Below are positions 33,648 through 41,800 of a DNA stretch of 64,000 nucleotides, piece by piece. The position numbers and the translations under genes are program-made. The DNA lies in contig JACKDU010000001.1 in NCBI GenBank assembly GCA_020633335.1, positions 682,001 through 746,000 on the forward strand, written 5' to 3'. Numbering within the stretch: the first letter of the stretch is position 1; every line of letters starts with the position of its first letter. This DNA is from Myxococcales bacterium. Lineage in GTDB: Bacteria > Myxococcota_A > Polyangia > Nannocystales > Nannocystaceae. The notes beneath the pieces were generated by a model. It had not been told where the DNA came from. It saw only the letters and a list, made by a program, of their open reading frames with translations, and searched no databases.

Positions 33648-34968
33648 ATGACGGGGCGCGCGGGCGAGCGGGGACGAGGCGACGGGCGGCGGCTCTGCGG
33701 GCGGGGGATGGTCGCGCTCGTCGGCGCGCTCGCCTGCTCCGCTCCGGCCGCCGAGGACGCGGCGCGGCCCAGGCCAGCGCGCCCGCGCCCGACCCGCGCT
33801 GGCCGAGCGCTGCGCCCGGGCGATCGGCCACGTCAGCGCGCTGGTCCGCGGGGTCGGCGAGATGAGCCCGCAGGAGGCCGCGATCGTCGCGGCGATCGAT
33901 CAGGCGTCGCGGGGCCGCTGCGAGGGCGAGGGCTCTCGGAGGCCGAGCTCGCCTGCATCCTCGCGGTCGACGATCCGCGGGCCCTGGGGGCGCTCCGCGG
34001 GTGCCCGGCGATCGCCGCCCGGCGGCCGAGCTGGCTGGTCTTGCCGCCGAGCGCCGAGGAGCTCGCGGGGATCGAGGCCGCGATGGCGCCGCCCGCCGGT
34101 CCGATCCGCGGCCCCGTCGCCTTCACCCAGCTCGTCAGCGACGGCGTGACGACCTGCGGCCTCGACCCGGCGGGCGCGCGCTCGCCTGCTGGGGGAGCCG
34201 CGCGATCCTGCCTGAAGGGACAGGCTTCACCAAGATCGGCTGGGGCTGGCACCTCTGCGGGCTCGAGCGCGGCGCAGCGCTCACCTCCGCTGCGCGCCCG
34301 CCTCGCGACCGCGACGACCTCGCGGCCCTGCCGGGCGACGCGCTCGTCGACTTCGCGGAGGGGCCGCGGCACGGCTGCGGGATCCGGGCGGCCGACGGCG
34401 GCCTCACCTGCTGGAGCGAGGATCCCGAGGACGCGATCGCGCCGCCGGAGGGCGCCTACGTCGAGGTCGTCGCCGGGGTCGGCTACGCCTGCGCGCGGAC
34501 GGCCGCCGGCGAGGTCCGCTGCTTCAGCCGCGGCGCCCCTCGGCCGGTGCCGCCGGGCGCTACAGCGCGCGCTCGCGGGGGCCTCTTCGCCGCCTGCGGC
34601 CTCGCGTCGAGGGCGGCCGGGTCCAGTGCTGGGACACCTCGCGCACCCACCTCGCGGGCGCGCGACCCAGCGGGCGCTGCGGGCCCTGAGCTGCGGCGAG
34701 CGCCACTGCTGCGGCGCCGGCCTCGACGACGGCGCGCTCGCCTGCTGGGGGAGACGCCGACCGACGAGGCGCCGCCGACGGGGCGCTTCGTCGCCGTCCT
34801 CGCGTCGTATCGCCACTCCTGCGCGGTCAGCGAGGGCGGCGAGACGATCTGCTGGGGGAGAACGACGCCGGGCAGCTCGGGGGTCCCGCGGCGGGTCGGC
34901 GAGCACGCCTGGCGCTCGCCGATTCCTGTCCTTCCGGGCAGGTGATCGAGGGCCTCACTCGGGGATGA
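33648..34968 (+). pseudogene. RCC1-repeat-like lipoprotein gene broken by several frameshifts
   Basis: The start gives a lipoprotein signal (MVALVGALACSAPAAED). Coding then hops between all three frames: QEAAIVAAIDQASRGRC, EAELACILAVDDPRALGAL, FTKIGWGWHLCGLERG, ADGGLTCWSEDPEDA, YACARTAAGEVRCFSRG, CGERHCCGAGLDDGALACWG, YRHSCAVSEGGETICWG and, in the next frame, ENDAGQLG. The recurring H.C/ACWG and final CWGENDAGQLG are RCC1/BNR-type repeats. At least six +/-1 shifts are needed to read about 435 codons. No stop codons interrupt the true frame segments and codon choice is unchanged, so sequencing error is a real alternative to decay. Confidence 0.6.
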
Positions 34969-35842
34969 TCTGGGAGAGACGAAGGCGTCGCAGAAGGCGG
35001 CCGCGAAGGGGCCCTGCACGCCGTCAGGATCGCCCGGGACGTAGAGGTCGCCGTAGAGGACCGGCGGGTCGTCGGGGTTGTAGACGTCCCAGCTCCCGCC
35101 CGATCGTAGATCTCGAGGAAGGCCTCGTAGGAGGTGCCGTTGAAGTCGCGGGTGACCTCGATGAAGATCGGGCCCGCGCCGATCCACTCGTTCTCGTTGT
35201 AGCTCCACTCGGTGTAGGAGCGGATCGAGAAGTGGGCGCTGCTGTAGGGGCCGTCCTGCTTGGCCGCCGGGATGTCGACGCCAGCGTCGAAGATGTGGAG
35301 CGTCAGGGTGCTCCAGAGCGAGTCGCCGATCCCTCCCAGGCGAAGAAGGCGGTGGTCCCGTTGAAGGGGCCGAAGGGGGTCACGCCGGCGATCGCCGCGC
35401 TGTCGCTCCAGCCCTCCGGGCAGCCCTGGAAGAGCGCCTGGGGAGCGAGCAGTAGCAGTCGAAGGGGCAGGTCTCGCAGTCCTCCTCCGGGCTGCACCAG
35501 CCGTCACCGCACTCGCCGCCGCCGATGTCGGTCGGCGGCGGGCCGCTGGTCGAGACGGTCACCGAGGCGGCGCTGGTCGAGGTGGGGAGGCCTGTGGTCC
35601 CGGGGAGGGGCCGGTGGTGCTCGTCGACGCGGAGGTCGCGGAGGTCGCGGAGGTCGCGGAGGTCGCGGAGGTCGCGGAGGTCGCGGAGGTCGCGGAGGTC
35701 GCGGTGGTCAGGAGGGTCGCGGTGCCGGGATCGCCGGTGCCACTCGGTGCCCCACTCGGTGTCGCCGAGCGGCCCGATCCGTGCAGGCGAAGGCGGCGCA
35801 GGCGAGGGCGAGCACCAGGGCGGAGCGCGGCGTCGTGGGCAT
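34955..35842 (-). pseudogene. Cys-rich lipoprotein gene broken by several frameshifts
   Basis: ATG 35842 gives a lipoprotein signal (LVLALACAAFACTD). A Thr/Ser/Ala linker encoded by eight 9-bp repeats follows, then CGDGWCSPEEDCETCPFDCYC, then CPEGWSDSAAIAGVTPFGPF, WSTLTLHIFDAGVDIPAAKQ, WIGAGPIFIEVTRDFNGTSY, SWDVYNPDDPPVLYGDLYVP and DAFVS, in shifting frames, ending near RLSQIIPE with a stop at 34955. The Cys module matches the tail of the TlpA-like thioredoxin. At least four shifts are needed. The TACGAT promoter box six bases before the ATG is intact. Confidence 0.6.
35632..35703. repeat. eight perfect 9-bp tandem repeats (gaggtcgcg)
   Basis: They lie in the lipoprotein linker, where on the minus strand they code (SAT)n in the frame of the linker. 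Because the unit is a multiple of three, copy-number change alters linker length without a frameshift. Confidence 0.85.
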
Positions 35843-35848
35843 CGACCC

Positions 35849-35854
35849 ATCGTA
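35849..35854 (-). promoter_or_regulatory. -10 box TACGAT, leaderless start of the Cys-rich lipoprotein
   Basis: Six bases separate it from the ATG at 35842. Confidence 0.45.
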
Positions 35855-36054
35855 GTGCGAGGTCTGCAAATTGTCGCCCGCCGCCGCCTCCTCCGGCTCC
35901 AGGAGGAGGCGGGAGGCGGCCCCTGGGCGGTATCGCTCCCCCGCCGGGCGCAGGATCATGAGGTCCGCGGGCTGCTGTGGCACGATGGGGCGGCGCGTGA
36001 CGAAGGCCCCGAGGAGAGGAGAGCGACGAGCCGAACGGGCTCCTCGATCGCGTG

Positions 36055-36603
36055 ATGCGACACGAGGGTCGCGGCGGTGCAGTGGCGACGATCCTGGTGG
36101 TCGTCGGCCTCGTCGGCATGCTGATCGGCGGGGCGGGGTGGCGTCGATCGTGCGTCAGCCGTGGGAGCTCGACGCGCGCGCGCCGGTGACGACGAGCGTC
36201 GAGCGAGTGCGGGCCCTTCACCGGCGCGGTCTACACGATCGAGGTCGCGGGGTCGCGACACACGCGTGCGGCGGCGGCGATCACAAGTGCGGGGAGGGCG
36301 GGTCGAGGTCGCCTACGCGGCGGACGACCCGTCGCGCTGCCGGGTGGCGGCGAACGTCGATCGCCTGAGCCGCTACGAGGAGCGCTGATCGCCGGGCTCT
36401 TCTGCATGTTCGCGCTCCTCTTGATCGCGGGCGCGGCCTATCGACGGAGCGAGTCGCTGCGGATCGCCGACCTGGCCGACGGGGCGGCGATGCGTCAGGG
36501 CCAGCGCGCGCGCCTGCGGGCCTTGTCGGCGGCGGCGTTGCTCGCCGCGATCGTCGCCTCGAACGTCTCGGTGATCGTGACGCTCCTCGGCGATCGCCCC
36601 TGA
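36055..36603 (+). pseudogene. small membrane protein gene (DUF3592-like plan) with frameshifts
   Basis: The N-terminal helix ATILVVVGLVGMLIGG is followed, in shifted frames, by VASIVRQPWELDARAPV, CGPFTGAVYTIEVAG, a His/Cys segment (THACGGGDHKCGEG), RVEVAYAADDPSRCRVAANV, then the second helix GLFCMFALLLIAGAAYRRSE and a third near the end (LLAAIVASNVSVIVTLL). An exterior domain between two helices is the plan of DUF3592-type proteins. About 183 codons need at least three single-base corrections. The last 65 codons (36406-36603) are in one frame. Function unknown. Confidence 0.45.
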
Positions 36604-36610
36604 GCGCCGC

Positions 36611-37005
36611 TCAGAACATCACGCCGTGATCGCGGGGGAACTCGATCGGGCCGGCGTCGGGGTCGCGCGCAGCGGGGTCAGGTCCTTGGCGGCGAGCGGC
36701 TCGCCGAGCAAGCGCTCGACGTGCTGGCGATCGAGCCCGCCCCACTCGAGCCACTGGTACTCGGGCGCGTCGAAGGGATCGTGCAGCAGGTAGGCGCGGC
36801 CGTCCGCCTTGACGCGCTCGGCGACCTGCCGCCAGCCGCTCGCGGGAGCGGGACGCAGCGGGGCTCGCCGTCGTCGTCGAAGGTGAAGAGCCACGGTTGG
36901 CTCTCGTCGTCACCCGTCGCCTGATCGGCGAAGCGCTCGGCGAAGCGCGCCCGCGAGGCCGAGGACCTTCATCTCGAACCAGTAGGCGAAGGTGCTGCGG
37001 GGCAT
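36611..37005 (-). pseudogene. short hypothetical protein gene with frameshifts
   Basis: ATG 37005 begins PRSTFAYWFEMKVLGLAG. The reading then moves through QPWLFTFDDDGEPRCVP, GWRQVAERVKADGRAYLLHD, PFDAPEYQWLEWGGLDRQHV and ERLLGEPLAAKDLTPLRA to GPIEFPRDHGVMF at 36611. It is a soluble protein of about 130 residues with a Trp/Asp-rich core. Family not recognised. At least three indels interrupt it. Confidence 0.4.
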
Positions 37006-37105
37006 GGCTCGATCATCGTCAGGCGGGCTCGCCGGGACAAGCTCGGGGATCAGCGGCGGCCGGGAGGGGGAGATTCGCGATCGTGGGCTCGATCAGGGGC
37101 GCCGA

Positions 37106-38655
37106 TCAACCGGGCGGGTCGTCGAAGTAGACGAAGATCAGCGACGCCGACGGCGGGTCATGGTCCCCTCGTGGGTCGAGACGATGCGGTCGTGGCCGCC
37201 CTCGCCGTCGATCTGGGCCCAGCCGCCGAAGCGGCCGCCGAACGTGAGCCCCCGGGGCGCGGCGGCGAAGGAGAAGCCGGCCTCGCTCCCGTCGACGACG
37301 ACGGGCTCGGTGTCGACCTTGCCGTAGATCACGTGGACGCGCTCGTCTACCGGCGCCTCCCAGTCCCAGCTCCCGGGCTGTCGACGAGGGCGATGTCGCC
37401 GAGGCCGTCGCCGTCGAGGTCGGGAGCGCGGCGAGCGCGACGATCTCGATCTCGCGATTCGGCGCCGCGAGCGTGACCGAGAAGCCGGCGCCGCTGGCGA
37501 GGTCGTCGGGGATGACGACGGGCGCGGCGCTCGTCTTGCCGAAGACCACCGCCGCGTCGCCGGAGCCCTCGACGAGGAGGACGACGTCGTCGAGAGGCCG
37601 TCGCCGTTGACGTCGCCGCCGCCCACCAGGATGAAGTCGGGCGCGCTCCTGGAGATCGTGAAGCCGGCGAAGGTCGCGGGATCCCCCTCGAGGAAGAGGA
37701 GCCCGTGGAGATCGGGCCCGCCGAAGATCACGTGGGCGGCGACCTCCTCCCCGAGGCCCTCGAGGCCGCTCGACGAGGCCTCGATGATGAGGTCGTTGAT
37801 CCCGTCGCCGTTGACGTCGGCCGCGGCGACCTCGGTGGAGGAGAAGCCGTCGATGATGAACCCGCCGATCTCCGCCTCGGAGATCGGCGACGGTGATCTC
37901 CTGCGGATCGGCGGCGCCGTAGATCACGTCGATCCGCAGGACGCAGCAGTGGCCCTCGACGACCGCCAGATCGGCGAAGCCGTCGCCGCTGACGTCGCCG
38001 AGCGGCGTCATCCAGCCTCAGGTGTCCGGGACCGCGTAGAAGCGCCGCCCTCCGCCGGCGCGATGTCGGAGAGGTGGACGGAGTGGATCTCGGGGCCGCC
38101 GTAGACCACGAAGACGTCGGGGAAGCCCTCGAATGAGTCCCCGTAGCCGCCCTGACCGGCCATCACGAAGATGTCGTCGAAGCCGTCGCCGTTGACGTCG
38201 CCGCCGGGCTTGACGACGAGATCGTCCCCGCTCGCGTCGCCAACCTCGATGACGATGCCCTGGCTCGGGACCAGCTCGGCGAGGCGCACCTCGGCCGCGT
38301 CGGGCTTGCCGAAGACGACGTAGGCCGGCCCGCCGTCGGTCTCGACGAGGATGTCGTCGAGGCCGTCGCCGTTGACGTCGCCGCCGGGCTTGCCCTCCGC
38401 GCGATCACCGTCGACGGCGCCGCAGATCGCGAAGCCGGGAACGTCCGGCGGCGCGTCGAAGCAGGGCGCTGACTCGCCGGAGTCGGTCTCGCCGGAGTCG
38501 GTCGCGCCGGAGTCGGTCGCGCCGGAGTCGGTCTCGCCGGAGTCGGTCGCGCCGGAGTCGGTCTCGCCGGGCGCCCCGCCGCAGGAGAGGAGCGACGTGA
38601 GGAGGACGCCTCCGCACACGAGGCCAAGTGCGACTCTCGATGCAGCGACCACCAT
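37106..38655 (-). pseudogene. FG-GAP repeat lipoprotein gene with several frameshifts
   Basis: The first 210 codons are intact: lipobox LTSLLSCGGAP, a (E/A)TDSG repeat linker, then FG-GAP/integrin-like repeats (GGDVNGDGLDDILVETDGGP, GGDVNGDGFDDIFVMAGQ). After a shift near 38040 the repeats go on in other frames: LGDVSGDGFADLAVVEGHCC, VAAADVNGDGINDLIIEAS, AHVIFGGPDLHGLLFLEG, VVLLVEGSGDAAVVFGKTSA and WAQIDGEGGHDRIVSTHEG, ending SLIFVYFDDPPG at 37106. Each repeat keeps its Ca-binding D-x-D/N-x-D-G. It would be a surface seven-bladed propeller. At least five indels are needed. Confidence 0.6.
38471..38570. repeat. tandem 15-bp repeats coding (E/A)TDSG
   Basis: Six to seven units differ only at the first codon (Glu or Ala). 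It forms the linker between the lipobox and the FG-GAP domain, and the same TDSG wording is found in the GH18 protein linker. Confidence 0.8.
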
Positions 38656-38660
38656 ACCTC

Positions 38661-38666
38661 ACGCTA
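38661..38666 (-). promoter_or_regulatory. -10 box TAGCGT, leaderless start of the FG-GAP lipoprotein
   Basis: Five bases separate it from the ATG at 38655. Confidence 0.4.
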
Positions 38667-38807
38667 CCCTGTCATCCCCGGCGAAGCCACGGAGATCTGG
38701 CGATCGGAGGTCGCGCGCTGGAGCAGGAGGCCGAGATTCGCGCGAGACCCTCGGCGTCCTGGAGCCGGCGGGGTGCGAGGCGAAGACACCGCCAGGCGGG
38801 TCGCGGT

Positions 38808-41800
38808 CTAGACCCCGCCGACGACCCCGAGCTCCTCGAGGAAGGGCAGGAGCGCCGGCCGCTCGGCGATCCGCGAGAGGGTGACCTCGGGGGTCGGCGT
38901 TCGGGCGAGGGCCTCGCTCACCGCGGCCCTCGCCGCGTCGACCTCGCCGAGCCCCACCCGGATCTCGGCCTCGACGACCGCCGCCGAGACCAGGCTGAGG
39001 CGGAGCTGATCGGAGAGCTCGCGCCCCTCGGTGAGCGCCCGCAGGCGCCCCAGGTCGTCGAGCGCGCGCCGGGGCTCGCCGAGCTCGTCGAGGAGCTCGG
39101 CCCGGCGCTGGAGGGCGATGAGCTCGATCCAGAGGAATTCGGGGTGATCCGAGGCCATCTGGCCGAGGCGCGGGAGCCCGTTCAGGAGGAGCTCGCGGGT
39201 GGTCGGCTCGTGGGGGTGCTGGATGATAGCGATGTAGTTGGCGACCAGCGTGAGGGCGGCGTAGCGATCGCCGAGCACCGGCTGGAGGAGCGGCCCGAGG
39301 GGCGTGGAGACGAGGGCGGCGACCCCCTCGAAGAGCGCCTCGTCGTCGAGCTCCGCGAGCGGCGCGAGGGCGGCGATCGCCGCGTCGAAGCGCTGGCGCT
39401 CGGCGAGCGCGAGCGCGAGGAAGGCGATGTCGGTCGCGCTCGGCTCGTCGAGGTCGCGGAGGACCTCGATCGCCCGCTCGGGGGCGCCGTCGGCGAGGAG
39501 GCGGCGCCCCACGGACGCGCCCCCCGGGTCGGCGGCGGGCGCCCCCACCCGGAGGCCGACGAGCTCGATCTGGGAGATCGCCGCGCCGAGGATCGTCATC
39601 TGCCCGTGGGCGTTGGCGAGGGCGCCGATGTCGAGGTAGAGGGGGCCGCTGGGGAGCTCCTTGATGTCGCGGAGGCGCTCGCTCATGGCCCGCTCGTCGG
39701 CGAAGAAGCAGCCCTGGCGGCCGCCTATCGGCGAGTAGGCGAGGGTCATCCGCAGCCGCCGCGGCCGGCTCAGCGGCACGTCCCGCTCGCTGGCGATCGA
39801 CTGGCTCTCACAGAAGTCGACGCGGTTGTAGATCTCGGCGCCGCCGATCGTCGCCAGGCGGCCGAAGAGCGGCCAGCGCCCGTCGCCCTGGCGGAGGCCG
39901 ACGGCGAGCTGGCTGTTGAAGCCCATCCGCTCGACCTCGATGTCGACGCTGATCACGATCGGCCCGCCGTCCCACTCGACCGGGAGGCTCGCCCAGGCCT
40001 TCGGCGCGTCGCGGGCGTCGATCTCGAGGCGCCGCGTGAGGGGATCGCGGCGGAGGATCCCGGCGCCGGCGAGCTCCCAGGCCGGGTCGAGGGGGCCGTC
40101 GAAGGTGATCGTCGTCCGCCGCCCGTCGTCGGCGACGGCCGCGAGCTCGCTCGGGTGGAAGGGCTCGACGCCGTCGGCGCCCGCGGTCATCGCCCCGCCG
40201 CCGGCGCGGAGCCAGGCGCTCGCCGCCTCGCGGAGGTCGCCGAGGCGGGCGCGGTAGAGGGCGGCGCGGCGGCGGAGCGCGTCGCCGTAGGAGGCCGTCC
40301 GCGACGCCCCCTCGAGGGTGGCGATCGCCGGGCGGAGCTCGCCGGCGCGGGCGTAGAGCTCGCTCGCCCGGGCCTCGATCGCCGCCCTCGTGTCTGTCTC
40401 TTGGACCAGCCTGGCGATGTCGAGGAGGGCGTCGGCGGCGATCCCCGGGACCCCGAAGGCGGCGAGGCGATCGGCGCGGCGCCAGGGCTCGTCGAGGTCG
40501 CTGGGGAGGAGCGGCGGCGGACGGCGCGGCGGCGTGGGCTCGGCGGCGCGGAGCGGGAAGCGGCCGTCGCCGACCCCGAGGAGCCAGAGCTCGTCGTTCG
40601 AGCTGATGATCAGCTCGGCCGCCGGATCGCCGTCGACCTCGACGATGTGCGGGCGCGCGGCGTCGGCGAGCCAGCGCTGGGCGAAGGATCCGTCGCCCTG
40701 CTGCTGGAGGATGAGGAGCGACTTGTGGAGGCCGCCCTGGGAGATCATCGCCACCAGGTCGGAGAGGCCGTCGCCGTCGAGGTCCCCGCTGATCACGCCG
40801 TCGATCTGGAGGGTCTCGCGCGCCGGCCCGATCCCGAGGAAGCCGGCGAACTCGAGCCCCTCGTCGCCGGCGCGGGCGAGGTAGATCCCCGGCGGCGGGC
40901 CGGTGTGCGGGGGCTCGGGGAAGAGGACACGGTTCGGCCAGCTCTCGTCCTTGGCGAGCGCGAGCCAGCGGCCGCCGTCGCCGCGATCGATGGCCGCGAT
41001 CGAATTGACGTAGCCGGTCTCGAGGCGGCCGAGGAGCTCGCGCCGGCCGCCCTCGCCGATCCGGAAGGCGCGGACGTCGTAGGTCCGCCAGGGGCCGACC
41101 GCGAGCGCGAGCTCGTCGCCGGGCTCGCCGTCGAGGTCGGCGATCGTCAGGGCGCGGACGTCGGAGGCGATCGCGTTGAGCGAGGGATCGATCGGCTCGG
41201 CCGGCGCGTCGCCGATCGTCCCCGCGCGCGGGAGCTTGACGACCACCGCGCCGCGCGGGCTGGTGGTGGCGATGTAGACCTCGTCGAGGCCGTCGCCGTC
41301 GAGGTCGCCGGCGATCGTCCGGTTGTGGGGGGTCGGCAGCTCGCCGCGCCAGCGCTCGACGATGAGCCCGCCCTCGTAGCCGAGGAGGAGGTGGTGCTTC
41401 TCGGTCGCCGCGAGGATCAGCGGCCGCTCGCGGACCAGCGACGCCGACCTCAGGCCCTCGGGGAGGAGGAGGGTGCTCCGCTCGCCGCCGGGGAGGCGGA
41501 CGATGTCGAGCTGCCGCGGCGGATCGGCGAAGTGCTGGAGGTGGACGAGCTCGACCCGGCCGTCGCCGTCGACGTCGAGCGCGATGATCTCCTCCTCGAG
41601 CTTGCCGAGGTGGGTCGCGGGCGCGAGCGCCTCGAGGAGGCGGCGGGCGGATCGCTGATCCTCGCTCGCGCGCTCGCCGAGCCCGTCGATGATGTCGATC
41701 GCCCCGGCGAAGTCGCGGAGGTAGATCGCGACGTCGAGGCGGAGGCTGGCGACCTCGGGCTCCGGCGCCCCGCCGCGGTCGTCGCCGAGCGCCTCGACCA

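Noticed and set aside
35632..35703. Regular tandem repeats that could suggest a CRISPR array
   Set aside because: The unit is 9 bases with no spacers and codes a Ser/Ala/Thr linker.
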